Below, in pieces: positions 33,490 to 44,511 of a DNA stretch of 64,000 bases; the first letter of the stretch is position 1, and each line of letters opens with the position of its first letter. The DNA comes from Euborellia annulipes (lineage: Eukaryota; Arthropoda; Insecta; Dermaptera; Anisolabididae): contig JAKCPI010016277.1 in NCBI GenBank assembly GCA_023213315.1, forward strand, positions 1 to 64,000. The letters run 5' to 3'. Both the position numbers and the translations under genes were made by a program. The notes under the pieces were generated by a model that was given only the letters and a program-made list of their open reading frames with translations, was not told where the DNA came from and searched no databases.

Positions 33490-33812
33490 AGGGAGCAGGA
33501 GCAGCCAAAAATCAAAGCCTCCGATTTTCGACAATTAACGAGAGGTTTCAGGAAAACTTTATTTTCCCATCATCAGTCTTTCAAATTGTATATGTCCCGG
33601 AATTGTTATGAGGGCACAATACATTTATAAAATCATTCTCATGGATTATGTCAATGAATAACATAATAAATGTATCGTGCACTTATAACAACTCCGGGAC
33701 ATATACAATTTGAAAGGCTGATGATGGGAAAATAAAGTTTTCCTGAAACCTCTCGTTAATTGTCGAAAATCGGAAGCTTTAATTTTTGGCTGATCCTGCT
33801 CCCTTACTTGTG
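33490..33812. mobile_element. Palindromic element with degenerate hammerhead cores
   Basis: Left arm 33490-33610 (GGGAGCAGGA...) is the inverse of 33690-33812. Each arm carries CTGATGA, a stem GGAAAA/TTTTCC with loop taaag, and GAAAC. The triplet after it is CTC in place of GTC, and ACAATT/AATTGT could close an outer stem I. It shares the layout of the other palindromic hammerhead elements. Confidence 0.5.
33718..33760 (+). ncRNA. Degenerate hammerhead-like motif H11 (and mirror at 33542-33575)
   Basis: CTGATGA 33718-33724, stem II as above, GAAAC 33745-33749, then CTC. The non-standard stem III/cleavage context makes catalysis doubtful. Confidence 0.35.
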
Positions 33813-33912
33813 TATAAATCAACAGCCACGTAACGTACTTCATTGAATAAATAAATCTTTTATTTCAGGTCTTTTTTTTTCAAAAACGAATAGAAAGTAT
33901 AAAATAAAATAC

Positions 33913-36900
33913 TTACGTCACGTAATTTTCTTTACAGTGAACTGAAACAAACAAAAATACATAATTAAAATTAAATATTAAATTTAATTAAATTAAAAAA
34001 AAAAAAAACAATAGGTCAAAACATTTTTCGAAATTTTTTTTAACAGTCAAGTTTGCGTGAATATTTATTTAAATTAAAAGGTAGGCACTAAAAATTTTAT
34101 AGCTCAAGACGATAACCTCGTCTTTTTTTTTTGTATTTTATCGCCACTGATCATCCTAATTCTCTGACCCCCCCCCCCCACATATAAGTGTATAAAAAGA
34201 AAAAGGTAGTATAAAATAAGTACCAATAAATTCCGAGACTGGGTCCACATCGACATCCCCTCGCATTGATCCGGTGATCTCTTCATTCTCAACCATTGGC
34301 AAAAACATTTGAACAAATTCTTGTGTGTAGGGTGGTGAGATCGCTTCCAGCACCTGTTTGTATTCAATTTGAAATTATTAAGCATTCATTTTATAAACAA
34401 AAAAAAATTAAAAATAAATACCTCTGTGACGAAATAGCGAATTAATGAGATATCTGTGTCGCCACGGAGCCAGCATTGTTTGATATATTTAACAACAGGA
34501 ACAACGCAGCCTCTGCTCAGGAGATTCACCATCCGGTCTAAGAGCATCTTGCGCATTTCCAGCTAGAAAATAAATAAATAAATATTTCCTTCACTTAAGA
34601 GTCAGATGATTAATCAATTACCTGAACGAGAATTTCTAGTTCATCTTGTTTGGATTCAAATAATTTGATGAGGAGATCAAGGACTTTGGGATGCAAGAGA
34701 TGATGGCAGGCAGCCACTTCGTCGAGTAACGCCAGGTGCGTCGGTGTATGCTCTGTACACAATTTGAAGTAACTGGGCTCTGTGACGGTGCACTCGACCC
34801 AACGAACCACGCCCACCGAGACAACAGGGAATCTAAAAATAAAATCATTTGAGTTATCCAAAGAGTGAGATCAAAGAATACGTTCTCTTTGAAATTCTGC
34901 TAATCAGGTGAATGAAAATGACATTCATTGGATAAAATAATAATAAATAATAAATTACCCCTGTGATCAAAAAGTAGTAAGACATTTGAAATAAAACAAA
35001 CGGTTTAAGATTTTTCCAAATTTATTTCATCTCCTTCAAAGTAGTCCCCTTCCGCAATAATACACTTATGCCATCGTTTTTTCCAATCTTTGAAACAATT
35101 GTTATCGATTTCCGGAATGCGACTTTTATCTCGTCAATCGTGCCCAAACGATGGCCACGGAGGGGCCGCTTCAGTTTGGGAAACAGCTAGAGGTTCGATG
35201 GAGCCAAATCAGGCGGATGGAGGACGATATGAGTGGAATTGCTCGGTATTCTGTGAGCATGAGGCTTTTAATTTTTGAATGCACTTGCCTTCCAGTATAT
35301 TAATTAATATTATTTTTAACTCTTCCAGCCAATGTAGTTTAGTTAAGTAATTTAATAAAATTTCTCATAATTTAAATATCGCCTGTGAGGGTAAATGCAT
35401 AATTTTTATGTAAGGCTAATATAATCGAGTTAAAAAAAAAAATTAAATACGTATGATATATCCAAAATAATCATATGTCTTTTAGAAAACATAAAGCCGA
35501 ACACATAGAAAAAAACAAGAACCTCATTGTCTTGCCAAGGTGGCGAGTGTGAGCCCGGTATATGTCTGAGACGAAATGTCTGGCCATGACTGGTGTGGCT
35601 TGCCTATTTAAAACCATGTTGATTAGAACGAACCAGACAAAATTTCCTCAAAATGTTCGGCCACCTGACAAGAGTTTGGTGGTGTGTGTGGGAGAAAGAC
35701 GTCTGAGATGGATTTTGTGTGAGTATCAGACAAAATACTCGTATTTCAGTCAGTCTCCTCTTGTCTTTTATGGTTCTGTGTGGTTTCTGCTTAACTAAAT
35801 TGTATACAAAGATACTTACTTGATACATGTATAAAGAGTTGACAATTCTGCTATAAGCTCCGTTGAACTCCTATTAACGTTACAGATGTTATGCGCTTTC
35901 TCGATCGCTTGAATCGTTGTCTTTAATTCGTCTTTATTCAACGATTTTTTGGGAGTGGCTCCTGATTTTTTTATTACATTCTCTGAGATAGTCGCAGCGT
36001 AGGCCAACAGATAGATATATTTAGGTTTATGTTCTGGATTTAATTTCACTCCGGGTCGAAATAAAGAATCAATCAGCAATTCTAAAGGAAAAGGAAAAAA
36101 TCACATTTGTATCAAAAATGAGATAATTTTTAGAGGATATGGTATTTACTATAAACTTAAAGTAATATTCCTTATAAATAAAATAAGAGAGGCGTGTTCA
36201 GGAAGGGTTTGTTTATTTTACTAAACAACAACAATACTTGATTATTAAAATTAAATATTTTTTCAATAAAGGACTACCTACCTCCTATACCAAACGTCGC
36301 GGGTTCGGACCCAGGCAGTCCGATGATTTTATTTAAGCCATTTGGATACCAGATGGCTTAAATAGAAATGCCTGAACACCAAATTGATTTATTAATTACA
36401 ACGGTTATCGTCAAAGTCTTATATGGCCTAAGTTGCCGAAAAGACTGTGTGAATGTGTGTGTGAGTGTGAGTGTGAATGAGAAAAAGTGTGAATGTTTTT
36501 TTCAAAAAAATAAAAAAAAAATAAAGGACTAATTAGTCAAATTAGTGACTTTTTTATTTTCCCAGCAAATTCGATTCTCGCCATCGCCACAGAGGACAAT
36601 GATCAATGATTCATTTTTTTTTTAACACACTTTTATCTCATTCGCACTCAGACTTACACACACAGCCACACCATGTTACCACGTCTCCCTTAAAAATATT
36701 TAATCGTAAAACGTCTCCCTTACCCCTCCCCCCATTTTATAAAATAATTCAAACAAAAATTTTTATTGCAAAAAAATTCATTTAATACAAACTATTATTT
36801 ATTATTTTATTTAAAAAACTTTAGCAATCATTTAGAAAATTGCTCGCTGTGGCTAATAATCGCGCTAGGCCAACACAATGATTCAATCTAAATTTATCTA

Positions 36901-39900
36901 TCTAAATTTAAACAGCTTACTTAGTATATATTTTGCCGTTATTTTCAATCATTTCAATAAATAAATCAATTTGAATAATTTTTGGTAGAGATCCAAAGAA
37001 AAAAACATACAGAAACAATTATCTTTAAATTGGAAACGAATATAAAAAAATGACATGAATAATTTGGCTGAATCAGCCCATTCTTGTACTCACAAGAAGT
37101 GAGATTTTGGGGTAGCTTTAATATACCCATGTGTCGACAGCAGGGGCGTATTTATGGGGGGGGGGCCGAGGGGGCCCGGCGCCCCCCCCCCCCCCCGAAA
37201 TTTCCCAAACACATATACATATATAGGAATATACAGACATCAGCGCAACAAATTTTTCCGCAGGATGGACAACTTTGGTTCCGCAATAGAAAAAATGTTC
37301 CGCAAAAAATTTCGTGTGAAAAAAAATATAGTTTCTTAAAAAAAAAATTTTCCGCAGAAAAATTTTTGAGTTCGGGCCCCCCCCCCCCCGAAAAAAATTT
37401 CTATATACGCCCCTGGTCGACAGTATTTTCATAAATTAAAAGTAGAGTACGAGAGGAGCTCACCTAGGAATTGTGGAGTTCGAATTAAATCAAGCGGTGG
37501 TGGGTCTGTATTGTAATTTTTAAATAACACAGTAATATCAGCAGGGTTCAAGGCATTCCTGGAGAGCATCGACGTCAACGCTTGACACGCCTGGGGGAAA
37601 GCAGCTGCACCATTTAATGCCATCGTGATCGGCGTCACGTCATGGTGACTGGAAAAAATAACAAACATTTAAAGTTAATATTTTTAATATTGAATCTGTA
37701 TTATTATTTTTTAAATTTACATATTACAAATACCCTTAAATTAACCTCCCCTCTATTTTATAGAATTTATATTTAGAGTAGGTAAGATTGTCTTATGTTT
37801 TCTTTTCAAGAAAAATCGCATTTAGAATATTCAAATAAGTAGAAAGAATGTGCAAAGCAGTTTATATTTCAATTTATTGTCAAACCAGGGCCGACGTTTC
37901 GGTCACATATGGGACCATCTTCAGGGCTAGATTAATGTCTGGAAATATATATCCTCGCCAAGTTATAATGGGCATACACAATGGCTCAATTATGTTCATG
38001 CCCGAAAATTTTAATTTTTCACATGCAATGAACAAAGAGTGAATGACCTGAAGATGGTCCCATATGCGACCGAAACGTCGATCCTGGTTTAACAATATAT
38101 ATAAACTAGCTGCGTTGCTCATTCTTTCACCTATTTGAATATCAACATTCAGCTATATACCTCCTTCAAATATTATTAGGTATCTGCTTCACACTAAAAC
38201 ACATTATCTGTCAGACTGACAGTCTGACTGAATCATTCCAACCGAATTTTCTTCATTTAAGTATAATTTTACATTTATCATTCAGACTAATATAAGAGAT
38301 TTCTTTTCAGCTTAAAATATATAACAAAATAAATAAATTTATTACTAGGTAGAGCCTTGTTTGAAGTTTTTGTGCTTAAATTTATTACGACCTGCTTAGA
38401 GGCACAACTCCTCGGTGGCTAGGTCCAACAAACACAATAGCATCAAATAAAACAAAACAAAGCGAAAAAAAAAATAGAAATGTACGTCCTTTAACAAACA
38501 ACATGTTCATGCATTTCCATTGAAAGAAATCTTCTATATATATACTTCACTAATGTCCGCTGTCTGTCTGTCACGCTCTATTTAGGCAACTTTCCGTTGG
38601 AATTTTGAAATGAAATTTTTTATCCATAAAGAGGACCTTCTCGGGATTACAGGAAAATTATTTTCATCCCGAAATTCCCATAACTTTTTGAGTTATTAAT
38701 TTTTAAAGTTACGATTTCTCCCATAGGAAATGTATAGAGAAATATTTATGTATTCTTTTCATTTGTGTATTCCATGAATGTAAACAAATCCTCAAGCAGG
38801 CTCTGGATTGGAATAGGTAGTAATTCTTTTCTTTTCATTAGTAAGAAGCAAAGGCGAGGGCCCGCCGCAGGCGGGCCCGAGCCAGCTGTCGGGGGGTCCA
38901 GGGGGGCGAAGCCCCCCTGTCTAGATGCAAAGGCGGGCGCTCAAAACGGGTTCTCATAATTAAGAAAAGGCGAGGGTCCGCCGCAGGCGGGCCCGAGCCA
39001 GCTGGAGGGGGGGTCCAGGGGGCGAAGCCCCCGGTAGGGCGAAGCCGCCGAAGGCGGGCGACGCGGCTAGTATAAAAAAAAAACTATCAAAAATTCACGC
39101 AGATGATTGGAAGCCAATTCAAATGAAATAAATTTTTCTCGCTTGGGACGGGACCCTAGGCACTAGAAGCCAAGGTCCAGGGGCAAAAAACACCTTACTA
39201 AAATATTAGGTCTATATATAATAGAAGATGGTTAGAGCTGCTCATACATTCCGAAAATTCTATGTCCCTACCGTTCAAATTTTATTCAAATGCTACGTCT
39301 CTATTTTTCCTCTCTTAGGCCCAATGTACACGGTGCAACTCAAAAGAAACTCGTTGCAGACATATATCGTCAACTAGTTTGTTTTCAGTTTGATTGTGTG
39401 TATTTGAATTAGACACCGCACACGGTGCAACTCATTGAAAAAAGTTTGCAACGCGTTGGCGACGCAACACCAATGCAACTGACCGTGTCGACTTAAGAAT
39501 AAAGTTTCATTGGGATCGAACCTAGAATCTCTTTAATATAACTTATGCCTACAGATAGATTAGAGAAACTCTAAGGAGATATTCATTGTCCTGGGTTCAA
39601 TCCTTAGGAAGTCTTACATACGTTTTTTTTTTAATTAATATTTCAATTGAAAAGTTTACGAAATATAATTTGTAAAATGTTTTCTTACTTTTGTTGAGCG
39701 CATTTAGTAATTTCTTGGGAAAGTCTTTTCATATTGAAACCTCCTTTAGGCTCTTGAGATAAAACTTGGAGAAGAACTTGACTATACACATAGGTATGTT
39801 GTCCATGGCAAACCATTTTCTACAAACAAATTTATTTATTAGTTAAAATTTCAAATTCAAAAGAGATGAAAAGATATTTTGATCTGAAAACTCCATTATT

Positions 39901-41848
39901 TGGAATAATAATTGAAGCATCTTGTTTTAAATAACAATTTTAAATAACAAAGTAACTTTGACAGATTTGATGTGTCTCCGGGACAATAAATGGAGATTTT
40001 ACTAGGTATAGTGAGGGTCAATATTAAAGCACACCCTAGAGCAGTGGTTTCAAAACTTTATCTTATCTCCTCTAAAAATATTTAATCGTATGATTTTAAA
40101 AAATAATACAAAAATAAAAATTATTGCATAAATAATTTATAGTGAGATGTTATATTAATAAGAGGGAAAAAATGAGAAATGCAGCTAAGGTTATTTCTTT
40201 ATTTGGTCAATTCACACAGCTGACGTTTCGGATTATATAAGAATTTTCAACAATGTATAAAATCCACTATGACACTTTCATAATGACTTTTCGCCAGCTC
40301 TGAAGATGGTTTAAACACGGACCCGAAACGTCAGCTGTGTGAATTAACCAAATAAAGAAATAACCTTAGCTGCATTTCTCATTTTTACCCTCTTATTAAA
40401 AACAAAAATCTTTAATGGTAAAAATATAAATTTATATAAAAATATTTTTTTTATTATTTATAAAACTAGCAATCATTCGGTGTGACTAATATTCGCGCCT
40501 CCCCTTTGACTAGTCCGCGGCTCCTTAGGGAGGCGCGCCTCCCAGCTTGGAAAACGCTGCCCCTAGAGTTTTTTCATGTGATTTTCATTGTTTTTTTTTT
40601 TTTTCATAAATGAAGATGGAATTCTCTCCTAGATTTGAAGCAAAAAATTTTTCATATTATTTTTGAAACAAATGAGACGCATGAGGGGGTTTTAAAATTA
40701 ATCCTCAGTGTAAATTACAAATGAAAAAAAAAAAAAAAATAATAAAACTAATATAGCGTTTATCTTACAGCACACTCTTTGATGTTATCTTGCCAATCAT
40801 CCGAATTTTGTAAAAATCCTGATATCGTAGTTTTAAGAACTCTAGAGAAAACTTCGATTTGCTGAGCAGCCGTTGAGATGCTCGTTATTTCACCCTGATG
40901 CCCGGCATCGGAGATAAGCTGAAAAATAAATAAATTTTCTTGATATATTTAATAAAAATAAAAAAAAATAAATAAAAAGATTTACTTTAATTGTGAAATT
41001 AAGCATTAGACAATCGGGATATTCCTCTGCCAATCGATAGATGAGAGATCGCCATGTGGGATGTTCAATCATCTCTGTAAGCCATCCAGGAGTTTCACCC
41101 TCTTCAGTGAAAATCGTATCAGCCTTTTTAGGGTCGAATGTTTTTAAAATCATATCTTTTAAATGATTCTCTACCATTGCTTGGACGTTGGCGACATCCA
41201 CACCACCCAGGATCAGCCATTCGGCCAAAAGATTTGCCATTTGGGCGACAGCTGTGTAATTTTGGGATAATAATTCGATCACTTGTTCAGGACTTCCTCC
41301 AGCTTGAAAATATCTGAGGAAATTGGTTTCAATTATTAAAGCTCAATGAAACAAAGAATATATATAAAATAACACTCAATACGGTCACCATTTAAGTATT
41401 GTTTGAGTTTAATTGTTGATTTGTTTATTTTTTTTTATATATTTAAATCATTTTGTATAGATAGACCATAGATAAAAAAATACAAATTAGATAAAATAAC
41501 TTGTCACAAATTTGAAAATGGGACAATCACTAACAAAACTTAGTTCATTCTTTATATTAATAACAGTATAAGAATAATTAAAAAGGATTTGAATTAAATT
41601 AAATGAATACCTTTTGAGTTGAGTGAAAATTCCAGGTTCCATGATATAATCAGGAGTGCTGAATTTCTCCAGGCATTCCTTGAGAACCTCCTGGGGATTC
41701 TCAACAACCTCTTCTCCTCCATCTGACTAGAAATTTTATTTTATATATTAGCAATTTAATTATTTTTTAAAAATTAATTAACAGCAAATACAAACATCGG
41801 CTTCTGCCATTTCATGATCCCAGCCTCTCTCTTCTTCATATTCCTCAT
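33913..41848 (-). CDS. NELFCD: Negative elongation factor subunit C/D (NELF-C/D, TH1)
   Basis: It is a subunit of the NELF complex that holds RNA polymerase II in promoter-proximal pause. I traced 11 minus-strand exons: 41848-41795, 41726-41611, 41313-40986, 40918-40769, 39819-39689, 37648-37464, 36081-35820, 34832-34622, 34562-34422, 34353-34224 and 33941-33913. All junctions are GT-AG and the phases agree, giving 579 codons with the stop, close to the usual family length. Diagnostic segments are [72 protein letters not shown] and [14 protein letters not shown]. The last exon is only 29 bases (HCKENYVT, stop). The start at 41848 keeps the frame, but a better-looking acidic N-terminus begins at 41852 out of frame. 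Introns are filled with mobile elements. Confidence 0.95.
34960..35290 (-). pseudogene. Mariner transposase C-terminal fragment in a NELF-C/D intron
   Basis: The minus strand reads HPPDLAPSN then [13 protein letters not shown] and TIDEIKVAF in broken frames, the last catalytic region and C-terminus of mariner transposases. gatcaaaaagtagtaagaca at 34976 is likely the element end. Stops and shifts are present. Confidence 0.8.
36288..36365 (+). repeat. 5'-truncated tRNA-derived SINE
   Basis: It contains cgcgggttcggacccaggca and cgatgattttatttaagcc, as in the SINE at 29712, lacking the box A half. A (TG)n-like tract follows at 36446-36480. Confidence 0.7.
36380..37130. other. Intronic sequence without a further feature
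   Basis: Inside NELF-C/D intron 6. Apart from a GTGTGAGTGTGA microsatellite and C-tracts near 36720, nothing is recognisable. Confidence 0.4.
37141..37415. mobile_element. hAT-like MITE (275 bp) in NELF-C/D intron
   Basis: The ends are CAGGGGCGTATTTAT and ATATACGCCCCTG with a perfect 8-bp duplication GTCGACAG (37133-37140 and 37416-37423). Long G- and C-tracts sit next to the ends. Related end fragments occur at 45303 and 49908. Confidence 0.88.
37884..37945 (-). ncRNA. Hammerhead ribozyme-like motif H4
   Basis: Minus strand: GCC, core CTGAAGA (37924-37918), T, stem II GGTC/GACC, GAAAC, GTC (37895-37893), GGC. Stem I is GCC/GGC and, after an internal loop, CCAG/CTGG. Its partner H5 lacks the stem I pairing. 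Confidence 0.65.
38045..38086 (+). ncRNA. Hammerhead ribozyme-like motif H5
   Basis: Core CTGAAGA (38048-38054), stem II GGTC/GACC, GAAACGTC (38072-38079). Stem I is poorly paired, so this arm has probably decayed. Confidence 0.5.
38531..39072 (+). mobile_element. Helitron-like non-autonomous element
   Basis: It starts near TCTATATATATAC and ends with a G/C-rich hairpin region (gaagccgccgaaggcgggcg) followed by CGGCTAG and T. The CTAG end after a hairpin, without TIRs, is a Helitron hallmark. Two copies of a GC-rich unit (gcgagg.ccgccgcaggcggg, then gggcgaagccccc) at 38852-38920 and 38968-39035 form strong hairpins. Confidence 0.65.
40147..40399. mobile_element. Palindromic hammerhead element in NELF-C/D intron
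   Basis: It begins ATTAATAAGAGGG and ends CCCTCTTATTAA. Both arms contain aatgcagctaaggttatttc and the ribozyme 3' half. A complete core (H6) is in the right arm; the left arm keeps only cagctgacgtttcgg. It matches the longer element at 60463-60849. Confidence 0.75.
40287..40345 (+). ncRNA. Hammerhead ribozyme-like motif H6
   Basis: Core CTGAAGA (40300-40306), GGTT/GACC stem II with one extra C, GAAAC, GTC (40330-40332). Stem I: CAGCT with AGCTG, then TTCGC with GTGAA after one bulged base. Confidence 0.7.
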
Positions 41849-42055
41849 CCATTTCTTATTTTATTTTTAAATTTAATTAATCAAATGAAAAATAAATAAA
41901 TATGTTGAAATAACTAGTCTAAATTAATTTAAATTAATTAACTTAAGAATAAAAGAAAATGACTTTGATTTTGTAAAAAATAATTCACAAATATTGTGAA
42001 GTGAGCAACACGATTTGTGAAATTCTTAAGAATGACCAACCTGTAAACTAAAAAT

Positions 42056-43467
42056 TAGACATGGGTGATACTGTATCAATCTGATATTTTGTATCAGGTA
42101 GGAAAAAGTAACAGGTACACATAATGGGTACGAGCAAAAAATATCAGGTATTTAAATACCAAAGTAAAAATCAGATAACTTATTTATTAAAAAAAAATAT
42201 ATATATTTTTTTCATTTCTGCCTCTTTCTTAAAGTGAATAAAAGAGAAATAATGTATAAGTAATAATTAGATTTGTATTTAATTATTATAGGGCCTAGTG
42301 AGAATAGTAGAGTAAAAAATTTAAAAATGATTCGGAATGACGTTTGAAAAGCGCGCCAGAGCTAGCGAAATGGCCCTGTCAGGAGAGAAGAGCGGGGCGG
42401 GGCGGGGCGTCGCGAGTTGAGGGTCGCAAGAGAGAAGGAAAGAGAGAGCAGGCGCTACGAAAACTGTATCGGGTAAGGAACGAAGCTCTAGAGTGAAAAG
42501 CAAGTATTTGATCAATGTGCAAGCGCGAGCGAGATATCAGGTTCGAGTGAGAAACGAATACCGAGCAAATAACATATAATTTTTGTATCTGTTATTTGAG
42601 TATCAACAACTCGGGCATACTCGACGGGACCTGAACAGGACGCGTATCTGTTTCTCCTCGAACCTGATATCTCGCTCGCCTTACGCATTGATCAAATACT
42701 TGCTTTCACTCTAGACCTTCGTTCCTTACCCGATACAGTTTTCGTAGCGCCTGCTCTCTCTTTCCTTCTCTCTTGCGACCCTCAACTCGGACCCCCGCCC
42801 CGCCCCGTCTCTTCTCCCTGACAGGGCCATTTCGCTATTGGTCTGGCGCTCTTTCGAACGTCATTCCGAATCATTTTTACATTTTTTACTCTACTTTTCT
42901 CACTAGGCCCTATAATAATTAAATACAAATCTAATTATTACTTATACATTATTTCTCTTTTATTCACTTTAAGAAAGAGAGCAGAAATGAAAAAAGTATA
43001 TTTTTTTTTTTAATAAATAAGTTATCTGATTTTTGCTTTGAAACTTTTTTTTTTATATAAAAACATTAATTAAAAAAATAAAAATATATGTAACTGTGAA
43101 TTGAAATACATAATGAATAGTTCAATAAATTAAATTTCGTTCGCCGGCACAGAAATTTGTTAATTATTTTTCTAATGCAGTATATAAATTGACATTTTAA
43201 ATTTGGAGACATGTCAGTTCACTCAGTTTGGAAAACTCTTTAGTAATGAATAATTATGAGTTTGTTCTCAACACAAGAATAAATAGGGTAGAAAACATTT
43301 GAAGAAATGTTAGACACGTTGTTATTGACTTGAATTAATGTAAAGTTAGCGTGGCTGGGTGAAATTTGTTTCGGGTACAAAAGTATCAGGTAAAAATATC
43401 GGGTCTAAAAAAGTACCTGTAACAGCTGGTACCTGGTACAGCAAAATCGAGTAACGGCCCATGTCTA
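42056..43467. mobile_element. Foldback TIR element with GC-rich arms (1412 bp)
   Basis: The ends are TAGACATGGG and CCCATGTCTA with a perfect 8-bp duplication CTAAAAAT (42048-42055 and 43468-43475). Long inverted arms (about 42200-42590 and 42615-43000) include ggggcgggg tracts and gagagagaa blocks, very unlike the A/T-rich surroundings. It lies about 200 bases upstream of the NELF-C/D start and so may touch its promoter. Confidence 0.85.
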
Positions 43468-43752
43468 CTAAAAATGTGAGCTAAAATATAAAATACTTAA
43501 ATTTTGTTTCCGTGAAGTCAAAAAAGTTTTTTTCAACTTTAAGAGAGACATTAATTAATTAATTTAGACAACGAATTTTTTTTTTAATTTATTTTATATG
43601 GTGGTATTAAAATTTTAATATGTAGTTTTTTGGATTTATTTACTATTAAAAATTTCTTTAGAGTTGTCCCTTTTTAATTATTTCAAATTTTCATTTAAAA
43701 AAAGATTGATTTTGATTTTCACATATAAAAAATAAGCTTAGTAAAAAATTTA

Positions 43753-43824
43753 TGACCCCGACGTGATTTGAACACGCAACCTTCTGATCTGGAGTCAGAC
43801 GCGCTACCGTTGCGCCACGGAGTC
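43753..43824 (-). tRNA. tRNA-Trp (anticodon CCA)
   Basis: The minus strand reads GACTCCG (acceptor), D arm GCGC...GCGC, anticodon stem TCTGA/TCAGA with loop CTCCAGA, T arm GCGTG-TTCAAAT-CACGT and CGGGGTC. All stems pair, with one T-G pair in the acceptor. Discriminator base A. A TTTTTT tract follows, fitting RNA polymerase III termination. Confidence 0.95.
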
Positions 43825-44511
43825 TTTATATATAGAACTTTTAAAACAAATATATGAACTATTTATATTTATTTTTTATAATTAAAATATTATTATTTGT
43901 ATAATTCGATTATTAATAATAATATTTTTTAATTACTGGTTTTAAAAACGTCAATATAAAATATTTAAAGCACTACCATAATAAAATTGCGCCGTTTTTT
44001 TAGCGCCATTCCGGTGGCAGAAGTAACTATTTGGCAAAGAATATAAATTATTTGTAAATATATTAATTAATATAATTATAATAAATATTCATTATCAATG
44101 GCAAAAAATCAATTGTGTTTTTTTTTTTTTTTTTCTTAAAGCTAATCTTATTTTTAAATGTGAGAATAATGATATAAGTTAAAAAGTTTTAATACATTCC
44201 GAGGTTGTTTTCTTTTCTCATTTTTTTTAAATTTATTTATGAATCAAAGGATACAAATATTTTGAAAAATGAAAATATCTGTCAAAAATGATACTTCTTT
44301 CCTGGTAAAAATTTTATTTCTATATGTTTCTTTATATTTTGTTCAGCTTTAATTAGTTTTTTTTTATTTTTTAGTTCTTGTTTTTTCATACAATATTTTA
44401 TTATATTATTTACCGTGGCTCTATTTTGTAAGTGATAATTACTTAATTTTTTATTTAAATAAGCTTAGTTCTTATTTTGTCTTTTCCTTTTGCAGTATTT
44501 ATTTTGTATGA
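43825..44511. other. Intergenic A/T-rich sequence
   Basis: Between the tRNA and the carbonic-anhydrase-like gene; no repeat end or frame recognised. Promoter and earlier exons of the next gene may lie here. Confidence 0.4.

Larger units (their letters stand above)
37835..38145. mobile_element. Palindromic hammerhead element in NELF-C/D intron
   Basis: 37840-37930 and 38045-38140 are inverted copies, each with a hammerhead-like motif (H4 minus, H5 plus) and the tail AGCTGCGTTGCTCATTC or its diverged mirror. The central 110 bases are unpaired. Confidence 0.65.

Noticed and set aside
39510..39610. gggatcgaacc and gggttcaatcc as tRNA genes
   Set aside because: Box-B-like strings only; flanking stems do not pair into a cloverleaf.
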